Notes: a model not told the origin generated them from the sequence alone. DNA of 18,367 bases from Hyphomicrobiales bacterium (GCA_003164375.1 PLTE01000244.1:1-18367), one strand, 5' to 3'. Numbered from the stretch's first letter, positions 6,570-14,324 are shown. Numbers and translations: made by a program.

Positions 6570-8972
6570 ATGAACGATGCCGGACGGCCGGACGACCATT
6601 ACCGCTTCATCGGTAAACCCATGCCGCGGACGGAGGACGTGCGGCTGACTACCGGCAAGGGCCGCTTCACCGACGACTTCAATATCGACGGCCAGACTTA
6701 CGCGATCATGGTGCGCTCGCCTTACCCGCACGCGCGCATCCTGTCCGTCGATGTCACGGCCGCCAAGGCGATGCCGGGCGTGCTCGGCGTATTCTCCGGC
6801 GCCGATCTCGCCGCCGACAATCTCAAACCCATTCCGCACGATCCGTTGCCGAAGACCAAGTTCGACATGAAGCTTGCCGCCCCCGGCGGCGGCGCGGTCT
6901 TCATTGGCCCGCATCTTCTCCTGCCGGCCGACAAAGCGCGCCATGTCGGCGAAGCCGTCGCAATGGTGGTCGCCGAAACCAAGTTGCAGGCGATGGATGC
7001 GGCCGAAGCGGTGGTGGTCGATTACGAAGAACTCCCCTTCGTCCTGCAATCCGAAGCAGCGATGCAGCCGGGCACAGCGGTGGTGTGGGACGAAGTGCCT
7101 GACAATATTCTGGTCGACACCAGCTTCGGCGATGTCGAAGCGACCGACCGGGCGTTCGCCGGGGCGGCGCATGTCGTTGCCAAGGACTTCCATGTCGGCC
7201 GCGTCACCGGCGTGCCGATGGAGCTGCGCGCTGCGCTCGGCGTCTACGACGGCGCGACCGGCCGCTACACGCTCTATGCCGGTTCCGGCGGCGCGGTGCG
7301 GCAGAAGCACGAACTTGCCACCGTGCTCGACATTCCGCCCGACAGCCTGCGCGTTCGCTCGCACGATGTCGGCGGCAATTTCGGCACCCGCAACCGCGTC
7401 TTCGTCGAGTTCGGTCTGGTGCTGTGGGCGTCGAAGAAAATCGGTCGTCCGGTGAAATTTTTGGCGACCCGTTCGGAAGCCTTCCTCAGCGATTATCAAG
7501 GCCGCGACCTCGTAACCAAGGTCGAGCTGGCACTCGACGCCAAGGGCCGCTTTCTCGCTATGCGCGCGACCAACATCAGTAACGTCGGGGCGCGATGCGT
7601 CTCGCTGTCGCCGTTGAGCAAGGGCGCGGGCCTCATCCCCGGCTCCTATGCCATTCCGGCGGCGTCGCTGCGCGCGGTCGCCGTTTACACCAACACCATG
7701 CCGACTCAGGCCTATCGCAGCTCCGGCCGGCCCGAAGTGACCTACGCCATCGAGCGCCTGGTCGATGCCGCGGCCGTCGAGCTCGGCATCGATCGCATCG
7801 CCCTGCGACGCAGGAATCTGGTTCGCCCGAAACAAATGCCTTACCGCAACGCCGTCGGCATGCTCTACGACAGCGGCCGCTACGAAGAGAATATGGACTG
7901 GGCAATGGATGTCGCGGCGTGGAAGGGCTTTCCGGCCCGCCGGCGGGCGGCGGCCAAGCGCGGCAAGCTCCTTGGCCTTGGGCTTGCGAATTACGTCGAA
8001 TCCTCGATCGGCGCGCCGCGCGAACAGGCGCGCATCAAAGTGCAGCCACAAGATTTGTCGGGGCCGGCCCCGGCCCCGGCCCGAGTCGACGTCATCATCG
8101 GCACGCAGCCGGCCGGCCAGGGCCACGAAACGAGTTTCGCCCAGGTCGTCTCGGATCTCCTGCAGGTGCCGGCCGAGCGCGTACGCATTATTCTCGGCGA
8201 CACCGACGTGGTGCGCGCCGGCGGCGGCACCCATTCCGGGCGTTCGATGCGCCACGCCGCGACGGTGTTTGCCAAGGCCGCCGTCGACCTCATCGCCAAA
8301 GGCAAAGAAATCGCCGCCGTCGTCATGGGCGCGGCACCGGAGAGCGTCGAATTCTCCGATGGCCGCTTCGTCTCGCGCGACACCAACCGCACGTTCGACT
8401 TCCTCGAACTCGCCAGCGAAGCGGCGTGCCTCACGCTTCCCGACGCACTCAAGGACGGCATTTCGGTCGTCACCGACAACGAGATGCACGAACCGGTGTT
8501 CCCGAACGGCACCGCGGTCTGTGAAGTCGAAATCGATCCCGACACTGGCTGGCTGACGATCACGCGCTATACCTCGATCGACGACGTCGGCCGCTGCATC
8601 AATCCGTTGATCGTCCACGGTCAGGCGCATGGCGCGATCGCGCAAGGCGTCGGCCAGGCGCTGTGGGAACAGATCTATCTCGATCCCGATTCCGGTCAGC
8701 CGCTGACCGGATCCTTGGTGGATTACGGCATGCCCTATGCCGACGGCTTGCCGTCCTTCGAGACCAGAATCGCCGAAGTGCTCTCTCCCACCAATCCGCT
8801 CGGCATCAAAGCCGGCGGCGAAGGCGGCACCACGGCAGCTCCTGCTGCCGTCGTCAGTGCCATCCTCGACGCCTTGCGCGTTTATGGCGTGGACGATATC
8901 ACGATGCCGGCCACGCCCTATGCGATCTGGCTTGCGATTCAAAACGCCAAGGCGCGCAAAGCGGCCGGATGA
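6570..8972 (+). CDS. Molybdopterin-binding large subunit, xanthine dehydrogenase/CoxL family
   Basis: An 800-residue molybdenum hydroxylase large subunit. It begins with the a/b hammerhead domain (RLTTGKGRFTDDF, then VRSPYPHARI), followed by the Mo-cofactor domains. Visible landmarks are VGGNFGTRN (267-275), AYRSSGRPE (381-389), GQGHET with Q517, GDTDVVRAGGGTHSGRSM, and KAGGEGGT near the C-terminus with the catalytic glutamate E751. The active-site loop has Ser where true CO dehydrogenase has the Cu-binding Cys (AYRCSFR), so this is not a CO dehydrogenase. It probably hydroxylates a carbon on a heterocycle, aldehyde or amide-like substrate. No 2Fe-2S or FAD subunit is encoded nearby or fused to it. 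Its stop overlaps the next ATG (ATGA). The substrate is unknown. Confidence 0.92.
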   Translation: MNDAGRPDDHYRFIGKPMPRTEDVRLTTGKGRFTDDFNIDGQTYAIMVRSPYPHARILSVDVTAAKAMPGVLGVFSGADLAADNLKPIPHDPLPKTKFDMKLAAPGGGAVFIGPHLLLPADKARHVGEAVAMVVAETKLQAMDAAEAVVVDYEELPFVLQSEAAMQPGTAVVWDEVPDNILVDTSFGDVEATDRAFAGAAHVVAKDFHVGRVTGVPMELRAALGVYDGATGRYTLYAGSGGAVRQKHELATVLDIPPDSLRVRSHDVGGNFGTRNRVFVEFGLVLWASKKIGRPVKFLATRSEAFLSDYQGRDLVTKVELALDAKGRFLAMRATNISNVGARCVSLSPLSKGAGLIPGSYAIPAASLRAVAVYTNTMPTQAYRSSGRPEVTYAIERLVDAAAVELGIDRIALRRRNLVRPKQMPYRNAVGMLYDSGRYEENMDWAMDVAAWKGFPARRRAAAKRGKLLGLGLANYVESSIGAPREQARIKVQPQDLSGPAPAPARVDVIIGTQPAGQGHETSFAQVVSDLLQVPAERVRIILGDTDVVRAGGGTHSGRSMRHAATVFAKAAVDLIAKGKEIAAVVMGAAPESVEFSDGRFVSRDTNRTFDFLELASEAACLTLPDALKDGISVVTDNEMHEPVFPNGTAVCEVEIDPDTGWLTITRYTSIDDVGRCINPLIVHGQAHGAIAQGVGQALWEQIYLDPDSGQPLTGSLVDYGMPYADGLPSFETRIAEVLSPTNPLGIKAGGEGGTTAAPAAVVSAILDALRVYGVDDITMPATPYAIWLAIQNAKARKAAG

Positions 8973-9733
8973 TCTCGATGGGCGGGCAGAACTCTGTTGC
9001 GAACGCTGTGCCCATCCTGGCGCTGGACAAAATTTCCAAACGCTTCGGCGCCATCGTGATCGCGGAAGCGATCGATCTCGAACTCGGCGAAGGCGAAGCG
9101 CTCGGAATTATCGGACCGAACGGCGCCGGCAAGACGACATTGTTCGGCATCATCAGCGGCACGCTCAGTCCGGATTCCGGCCGCGTGCTCTATGCCGGCG
9201 CCGACATTACCGCAATGCCGCCGGCGCGGCGTTGCGCGATGGGTATCGGTCGGTCGTTTCAAATTCCGCTGCCGTTCGGCGGCATGAGCGTGTTCGAAAA
9301 TCTGGTCGTCGCCTCGGCGTTTGGCGGCGGCCGCCATGAGCGCGACGCCTACCAGAGCTGCATGGACATTCTGGAACGCTGCGCGCTTGCCGACAAAGCC
9401 AACCGGCAGGCCTCAAGTCTCACTTTGCTCGATCGCAAGCGGCTCGAACTGGCGCGGGCGCTCGCGACCGACCCCGCGGTGCTCTTGCTCGACGAAGTCG
9501 CAGGCGGGCTCACCGAACGCGAATGTCAGGCGCTGATCGAACTGATCCGCGACGTCAGAAAGAGCGGCGTCTCGATCATCTGGATCGAGCATGTCGTGCA
9601 TGCCCTGATCGCCAGCATCGACCGCCTCGTTGTTCTGCACAATGGGGGCTTCATCGCCGAAGGCGATCCGGCGACGGTGCTGCGCAGTCCGCAAGTCGCA
9701 GAAATCTATCTCGGGATCGAAGCCGATGCCTGA
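8969..9733 (+). CDS. Liv-type ABC transporter ATPase, LivG-like
   Basis: A 254-residue ATPase of the branched-chain amino acid (HAAT) importer family. Walker A is GPNGAGKTT (49-57), the Q-loop is RSFQIPLPF (Q98), Walker B is VLLLDE (171-176) and the H-loop is IEHVV (H208). The ABC signature is unusual: instead of LSxGQ it reads LTLLDRKRLELARAL (151-165), a variant I associate with a subset of LivG-like proteins. The start at 8969 overlaps the previous stop by 4 bases (ATGA), which suggests translational coupling; an in-frame ATG at 8978 is an alternative. It would pair with the next gene as the two ATPases of one importer on the cytoplasmic side. The substrate is unlikely to be fixed to branched-chain amino acids given the catabolic neighbours. 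Confidence 0.93.
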   Translation: MISMGGQNSVANAVPILALDKISKRFGAIVIAEAIDLELGEGEALGIIGPNGAGKTTLFGIISGTLSPDSGRVLYAGADITAMPPARRCAMGIGRSFQIPLPFGGMSVFENLVVASAFGGGRHERDAYQSCMDILERCALADKANRQASSLTLLDRKRLELARALATDPAVLLLDEVAGGLTERECQALIELIRDVRKSGVSIIWIEHVVHALIASIDRLVVLHNGGFIAEGDPATVLRSPQVAEIYLGIEADA

Positions 9734-10463
9734 TTCCGCGCAAGCGCATGGCCAAGCGCCGGCCGCGCCGCTGCTCGCCGTCACGGCGCTCGATGCCTTC
9801 TATGGCGACATCCAAGCCTTGTTCGGCGTCTCGATCGAGATCGCGCGCGGCGAAGCCGTCGCCGTGATCGGCGCCAACGGCGCCGGCAAGAGCGCGCTGC
9901 TAAAAAGTATCGCCGGGCTGCTGCGGGCCCGGCCGGATGCGATTGCCTTCGAAGGCGCGCCGATCGGCGGCATGCCGGCCTATGCGGTCGCGGCGCGCGG
10001 CATCGCGCTGGTGCCGGAGGGTAGGGGGCTGTTCGCTTCGCTCAGTGTCGAGGAAAACCTCTTGATCGGCGGCCAGCTCGGCCGGCCGGGGCCGTGGAAT
10101 TTGCAGCGTATCTATGAGCTCTTTCCGGTGCTCGCGGAGCGCCGTCGCTTGCCCAGCACGTCCTTGTCCGGCGGGCAGCAACAGATGGCGGCGATCGGCC
10201 GCGCGCTGATGGCCAACCCGAAACTCTTGCTGTGCGACGAGATCAGCCTGGGGCTGGCGCCCATTGTGGTGCGCGACATCTATGCGCGGCTGCCGGCGAT
10301 CCGCGGCGAAGGCACCTCGATCATCCTGGTCGAGCAGGACGTCGTGCAGGCGCTCAAGGCCGCGAGCCGCGTCTATTGCCTGCAGGAAGGCCGGGTCGCG
10401 CTGACCGGCGCGGCGAAGGATCTGACCCGCGAAGAGATCGCGGCGGCGTATTTTGGAATCTGA
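9726..10463 (+). CDS. Liv-type ABC transporter ATPase, LivF-like
   Basis: A 245-residue ATPase, second of the pair. Walker A is GANGAGKSA (49-57), the signature is a classical LSGGQQQM (147-154), Walker B is LLLCDE (167-172), and LVEQD (201-205) is the LivF-type form of the H-loop. An N-terminal extension of about 15 Ala/Pro/Gln-rich residues precedes the domain. The ATG at 9726 overlaps the end of the LivG-like gene by 8 bases, and the permease gene begins 3 bases after its stop, so translation is probably coupled. The normal LSGGQ here contrasts with the altered signature in the partner ATPase. Confidence 0.93.
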   Translation: MPDSAQAHGQAPAAPLLAVTALDAFYGDIQALFGVSIEIARGEAVAVIGANGAGKSALLKSIAGLLRARPDAIAFEGAPIGGMPAYAVAARGIALVPEGRGLFASLSVEENLLIGGQLGRPGPWNLQRIYELFPVLAERRRLPSTSLSGGQQQMAAIGRALMANPKLLLCDEISLGLAPIVVRDIYARLPAIRGEGTSIILVEQDVVQALKAASRVYCLQEGRVALTGAAKDLTREEIAAAYFGI

Positions 10464-10466
10464 ACG

Positions 10467-11333
10467 ATGGATTGGGTCAACGTTATTCTGCAAGGCGTGC
10501 TGGTTGGCGGGCTCTACGCCATGTTTGCTGCCGGCCTGTCGCTGATCTTCGGCGTCATGCGGCTCGTGAATATCGCGCACGGCGATCTGATCGTGATGGC
10601 CGCCTATGTGGCGCTGGTGGTGACGCAGACGCTCGGCATCGGGCCGCTGACGTCGCTGATCCTGGTGGTGCCGATCATGGCGGTGATCGGCTATGCGCTG
10701 CAGTGGTTCGTGCTCAACCGCACGCTCGGCGACGATCTGTTGCCGCCGCTTCTGGTGACGTTCGGCCTCTCGGTGATCATCCAGAACGGGCTTTTGACGC
10801 TGTTCACCGCAGACAGTCTGAAACTGCAGTCGGGCGATATCGAGGTGGCGACGATCCGGCTCGTCGAGGGCGTCTATGTCGGCGTGCTGCCGCTCCTCCA
10901 ATTCGTGGTCGCAGTCGCGGTGATCGCCGGCCTCCAATTCGTGTTCTACCGCACAGCCCTTGGCCGCGCCTTCCGCGCCACCGCCGACGATCCGGCTGTG
11001 GCGCAGCTGATGGGCCTCGACAATCGTCATGTCTTCGCGCTGGCGATGGCGCTGTCGCTTGCGGTCGTCGCGATTACCGGGGTGTTTTTGGCGGTGCGCG
11101 CAAACTTCGATCCGTCGCAAGGCCCGGCGCGGCTGATCTACGGATTCGAAGCGGTGATCATCGGCGGCTTGGGCAGCCTATGGGGGACGCTCGCCGGCGG
11201 CTTGATCCTCGGCGTTGCGCAAGCGATCGGGGCGCATATCAATCCGGGCTGGCAGATTCTCGCCGGCCACATCGCCTTTCTGTTCGTGCTCGCGGTGCGC
11301 CCGCAGGGCTTGTTCCCGAAGGTGCGCACATGA
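10467..11333 (+). CDS. Liv-type ABC transporter permease, LivH-like
   Basis: A 288-residue inner-membrane permease with the expected LivH landmarks. It opens with NVILQGVLVGGLYAMFAAGLSL, followed by GVMRLVNIAHGD, LVTFGLSVIIQN in the middle, RATADDPAVAQLMGLD as the cytoplasmic coupling loop, and FEAVIIGGLGSLWGT near the end. About eight hydrophobic segments can be seen. It starts 3 bases after the LivF-like stop, and its own stop overlaps the LivM-like start (ATGA). It forms a heterodimer channel with the next gene product. Confidence 0.95.
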   Translation: MDWVNVILQGVLVGGLYAMFAAGLSLIFGVMRLVNIAHGDLIVMAAYVALVVTQTLGIGPLTSLILVVPIMAVIGYALQWFVLNRTLGDDLLPPLLVTFGLSVIIQNGLLTLFTADSLKLQSGDIEVATIRLVEGVYVGVLPLLQFVVAVAVIAGLQFVFYRTALGRAFRATADDPAVAQLMGLDNRHVFALAMALSLAVVAITGVFLAVRANFDPSQGPARLIYGFEAVIIGGLGSLWGTLAGGLILGVAQAIGAHINPGWQILAGHIAFLFVLAVRPQGLFPKVRT

Positions 11334-12376
11334 GTGCGAAAACAAGCGCGGGCAAGGGCGTGCGCGTCGCCTTCGGCAGCCGCTGGAGCCACGTCGGCAC
11401 CGCGCTTTGCGCCGTCAGTCTGATCGCGCTCGCGGCGGCGCCGTTCTGGGGCGGCCGCGACGACTTGCAACTGCTCTCGGAAATCTACGCCTATGTGGCG
11501 CTGGCGAGCCTGTGGAATCTGCTCGCCGGCTATGCCGGTCTCGTCTCGGTCGGCCAGCAGGCTTATGTCGGGCTCGGCGCCTATATTCTATTTGCACTCG
11601 CCATTCTTGGTGGCGTGTCGCCGCTATGGGCGATCCCGCTGTCGGGCGTCATCTCAGCCGCTATTGCCATTCCGGTGGCGGCACTGGTGTTCCGGCTGCG
11701 CGGCCATTATTTCGCGATCGGCACATGGATCGTGGCCGAAGTGTTCCGGCTGCTCGCCTCGCAGGTGTCGTTGCTCGGCGGCGGCTCGGGCACCAGCCTG
11801 CTGGCGGCCGTGGTCATCGGCATGGCGCCGACGCGGCAGCTGCGCGACTTTCTTTTGTATTGGATCGCGCTTGCGCTTGTGGTGGTGGTGCTGGCGACGA
11901 TCGTATTATTGTTGCGCTCGCGCTACGGGTTGGCGCTGAAAGCGATCCGCGACAGCGAGCTGGCGGCGACCTGCAACGGCATCGACGTCAGGCGCACCAA
12001 AGTGCTGGTCTATATCGTCACCGCCTTCGGCACCGCCATGGTCGGCGCGTTGATCTTTCTGCAAAAGCTGCGCGTCTCTCCCGACGCCGCCTTCAGTGTC
12101 AATGACTGGACGGCATTCGTGATCTTCATCACCGTGATCGGCGGCATCGGCCGCATCGAGGGACCGATTATCGGCACCATCGTGTTCTTCGTGCTGCGCC
12201 AGACGCTGGCTGATCTCGGCACAATCTATCTGATGATGCTCGGGCTGGTGGCGATCCTGGTCATGCTGACGACGCCGAAAGGCCTCTGGGGGCTTCTGGT
12301 CGAGCGCTTCGGCTGGCAAGTTTTTCCGCTTGAACGGAAGGTCGTATTTGAGGAACGTAGCGCCGCGCGGGAATGA
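11330..12376 (+). CDS. Liv-type ABC transporter permease, LivM-like
   Basis: A 348-residue inner-membrane permease, partner of the LivH-like protein. Landmarks are LASLWNLLAGYAGLVSVGQQAYVGLGAY as the family's signature opening (given here only as a guide to residues 50-80), LRGHYFAIGTW, RSRYGLALKAIRDSELAATCNGID as the coupling loop, and VIGGIGRIEGPIIGT. About nine hydrophobic stretches are visible. The start at 11330 overlaps the LivH stop by 4 bases. The C-terminal 25 or so residues are charged. The next gene lies 44 bp downstream. No substrate-binding protein gene is encoded beside the transporter, which is unusual for this family. Confidence 0.95.
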   Translation: MSAKTSAGKGVRVAFGSRWSHVGTALCAVSLIALAAAPFWGGRDDLQLLSEIYAYVALASLWNLLAGYAGLVSVGQQAYVGLGAYILFALAILGGVSPLWAIPLSGVISAAIAIPVAALVFRLRGHYFAIGTWIVAEVFRLLASQVSLLGGGSGTSLLAAVVIGMAPTRQLRDFLLYWIALALVVVVLATIVLLLRSRYGLALKAIRDSELAATCNGIDVRRTKVLVYIVTAFGTAMVGALIFLQKLRVSPDAAFSVNDWTAFVIFITVIGGIGRIEGPIIGTIVFFVLRQTLADLGTIYLMMLGLVAILVMLTTPKGLWGLLVERFGWQVFPLERKVVFEERSAARE

Positions 12377-12378
12377 AA

Positions 12379-12390
12379 GTATCCGGATAC
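12379..12390. promoter_or_regulatory. 12-bp perfect palindrome between livM-like gene and BKACE gene
   Basis: GTATCCGGATAC lies 2 bases after the LivM-like stop, in the 44-bp gap before the BKACE start. It could bind a dimeric regulator of an internal promoter or be chance; no -10/-35 pair is evident. Confidence 0.25.
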
Positions 12391-12420
12391 CCGGTAACGG
12401 CCTGCAGGGAGAAACGCAAA

Positions 12421-13350
12421 ATGGCAAACAAGATCATCATCAGTTGCGCGATTACCGGCTCGATCCATACGCCGACGATGTCGGACGCGCTGCCCTACAC
12501 GCCGGATCAGATCGCCACCCAAGCGATCGACGCCGCCAAGGCGGGCGCCGCGATTTTGCATCTGCACGCGCGCGATCCCAAGGACGGCCGGCCGTCGGGC
12601 GATGCCTCCGTCTTCATGCAGTTCCTGCCGCGCATCAAGCAGGCCACCGACGCGGTGGTGAACATCACCACCGGCGGCGCGGTGACCATGACGGTCGACC
12701 AGCGCATCTCGGCCGCCAATACGCTATCGCCGGAAATGTGCTCGATGAACATGGGCTCGATGAATTTCGCGCTCTATCCGATGGCGAAGCGCTACAAGAA
12801 CTGGAAGTTCGATTGGGAGGAAAGCTATCTCACCAATTCCGACGCCTATATTTTTCCCAATACTTTTCGCGATATCGAGAAAGTCTACAAGACGCTTGGC
12901 GAAGGCCACGGCGTGAAGTTCGAGCATGAATGCTACGACACCGGGCACCTTTACAATCTCGCGCATCTGGTCGACCGCGGCATGTTCAAGCCGCCGATTT
13001 TTCTGCAGCTCATCTTCGGGATTCTCGGCGGCATCGGCCCCGACCTCGACAATCTATTCTTCATGAAGCGCACCGCCGACAAGCTGTTCGGCAAAGACTA
13101 TCTGTGGTCGGTGCTCGCCGGCGGCCGCCATCAGATGAATTTCTGCACCGCGGCCGCGATGCTCGGCGGCAATGTGCGCGTCGGGCTTGAGGACTCGCTC
13201 TATATCGGCCCGGGCAAGCTGGCGAAGAGCAATGCCGAGCAGGTCACGAAGATCCGCCGCATCGTCGAGGATCTCGGCTATGAGATCGCGACGCCGGCGG
13301 AGGCGCGCGCCACGCTCGGGCTCAAAGGCGGCGACCGCGTGAACTTCTAA
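12421..13350 (+). CDS. Beta-keto acid cleavage enzyme (BKACE, DUF849)
   Basis: A 309-residue BKACE. The family condenses a beta-keto acid with acetyl-CoA and splits it into acetoacetate and an acyl-CoA, using Zn2+. The Zn ligands are H47 and H49 (LHLHARD) and E257 (VGLEDSLY, with D258 beside it). TTGGAV (83-88) and the GGR arginine (R236) are also present. Against my recollection of the founding enzyme Kce, the acidic residue of its GAEV motif is replaced by Ile15 (ITGSIH), so a cationic substrate such as 3-keto-5-aminohexanoate seems unlikely. The start at 12421 has GGGAGA upstream and gives the family N-terminus. An in-frame ATG at 12373, overlapping the LivM stop as ATGA, would add 16 unconserved residues. 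The SDR gene follows after 24 bp. Confidence 0.93.
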   Translation: MANKIIISCAITGSIHTPTMSDALPYTPDQIATQAIDAAKAGAAILHLHARDPKDGRPSGDASVFMQFLPRIKQATDAVVNITTGGAVTMTVDQRISAANTLSPEMCSMNMGSMNFALYPMAKRYKNWKFDWEESYLTNSDAYIFPNTFRDIEKVYKTLGEGHGVKFEHECYDTGHLYNLAHLVDRGMFKPPIFLQLIFGILGGIGPDLDNLFFMKRTADKLFGKDYLWSVLAGGRHQMNFCTAAAMLGGNVRVGLEDSLYIGPGKLAKSNAEQVTKIRRIVEDLGYEIATPAEARATLGLKGGDRVNF

Positions 13351-13361
13351 CGAAGTTCGCG
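13338..13361 (+). other. Hairpin across the BKACE stop codon
   Basis: GAACTTC (13341-13347) and GAAGTTC (13352-13358) form a perfect 7-bp inverted repeat with the 4-base loop TAAC, which contains the stop codon. One wobble and two further pairs extend the stem to 10 bp. There is no T-run, so it is not a typical terminator. It could modulate expression or stability between the BKACE and dehydrogenase cistrons. Confidence 0.4.
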
Positions 13362-13374
13362 ACGGTCGTTTGAC

Positions 13375-14127
13375 ATGAACGCGATCGATCTTGAGGGCCG
13401 TACCGCCGTCGTGACCGGCGGTGCGCGGGGCATCGGCTTTGCGGTCGCGAAAAAACTGTTGGCATCGGGCGCCGCGGTTGCGTTGTGGGACGTCGATGCG
13501 GCGGCGCTTGCGATGGCCGCGGCGTCGCTGAAACGGAGCGATCGCATTGCCACCGCCGTAGTCGACGTCACCGACGAATCCTCCATCGCCGGCGCGATCG
13601 ACGCCCTGATGCGCGATGCCGGCAAGATCGATATTTTGATCAATAACGCCGGCATCACCGGCGGCAACGCGCCGCTGTGGGAGCTTAAGCCCGAGGTGTG
13701 GCGGCGCGTGATCGAGGTCAATCTGGTCGGTCCTTATCTGGCCTGCCGCGCGGTCGTGCCGTTTATGGTGGCCAAGGGCTACGGGCGAATCGTCAACATC
13801 GCCTCGATTGCCGGCAAAGACGGCAACCCTAACGCCTCGCACTATTCGGCCTCGAAAGCCGGTCTGATCGGACTGACCAAATCGCTCGCCAAGGAACTGG
13901 CGACCAAGGGGGTGCTGGTGAACTGCGTCACACCGGCCGCCGCCAAGACCGAACTGTTCGCGCAGATGAAGCAGGACCATATCGACTACATGCTGTCGAA
14001 AATCCCGATGAATCGCTTCCTCGAAGTCGAGGAACTGGCGGCCATGGTGGCCTGGCTGGCGTCGGAGGATTGTTCGTTCTCGACCGGGGCCGTTTTCGAT
14101 ATTTCGGGCGGCCGCGCGGTTTATTAG
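13375..14127 (+). CDS. Short-chain dehydrogenase/reductase (classical SDR)
   Basis: A 250-residue classical SDR. The cofactor motif is TGGARGIG (14-21), NNAG is at 90-93, and the catalytic Asn, Ser, Tyr and Lys are N116, S144, Y157 and K161 (YSASK). Asp39 at the end of the second strand (LWDVD) points to NAD(H) rather than NADP(H). The C-terminus GGRAVY is common in a subgroup annotated as 3-oxoacyl reductase-like. In this operon the likely role is oxidation of a hydroxy acid to the keto acid cleaved by the adjacent BKACE; this is inference. No strong Shine-Dalgarno is seen at the ATG. It is the last gene of the operon, 72 bp before tRNA-Val. Confidence 0.92.
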   Translation: MNAIDLEGRTAVVTGGARGIGFAVAKKLLASGAAVALWDVDAAALAMAAASLKRSDRIATAVVDVTDESSIAGAIDALMRDAGKIDILINNAGITGGNAPLWELKPEVWRRVIEVNLVGPYLACRAVVPFMVAKGYGRIVNIASIAGKDGNPNASHYSASKAGLIGLTKSLAKELATKGVLVNCVTPAAAKTELFAQMKQDHIDYMLSKIPMNRFLEVEELAAMVAWLASEDCSFSTGAVFDISGGRAVY

Positions 14128-14150
14128 GCCACTCGCGGCCCCGCGCCGGA

Positions 14151-14166
14151 GCGGGCTTGACCCCGC
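14151..14166. other. Small GC hairpin after the operon
   Basis: GCGGG-CTTGAC-CCCGC lies between the SDR stop and tRNA-Val, with C14161 completing the six-base loop CTTGAC. It resembles the CTTGA-centred palindromic repeat fragment in the hpnN/DUF2147 spacer. No T-run follows. It may be a remnant of a dispersed Rhizobiales repeat or a weak stop signal. Confidence 0.3.
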
Positions 14167-14199
14167 GGGCGGCGCGAAGCTAAACCCTCAGCCCTGGCC

Positions 14200-14274
14200 G
14201 CGCGGTTAGCTCAGCGGAAGAGCACTTCCTTGACATGGAAGGGGTCAGAGGTTCGATCCCTCTACCGCGCACCA
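14200..14274 (+). tRNA. tRNA-Val (GAC)
   Basis: The acceptor stem GCGCGGT/ACCGCGC, the D-arm with AGCTCAGCGG, the anticodon stem CTTCC/GGAAG with loop TTGACAT (anticodon GAC) and the T-arm with GGTTCGATCCC are all complete. CCA is encoded at the 3' end (14272-14274). Confidence 0.97.
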
Positions 14275-14324
14275 GTCTTCGCTGCTCCGCAGCTACGGCT
14301 TGGCAAGCCCGCCATTGCCAGAGA

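Noticed and set aside
6525..8942. 805-codon open frame antisense to the molybdenum enzyme gene
   Set aside because: Its length is striking, but it mirrors a gene with clear family motifs on the plus strand. Long antisense frames are common when third codon positions are GC-rich.
6570..8972. Aerobic CO dehydrogenase large subunit (CoxL)
   Set aside because: The Cu-binding Cys of AYRCSFR is Ser (AYRSSGRPE), and no CoxS or CoxM genes are adjacent.
9900..11120. 406-codon antisense frame over the LivF- and LivH-like genes
   Set aside because: It spans two identified plus-strand genes and reads as His/Arg/Asp/Gln-rich low-complexity sequence without a domain.
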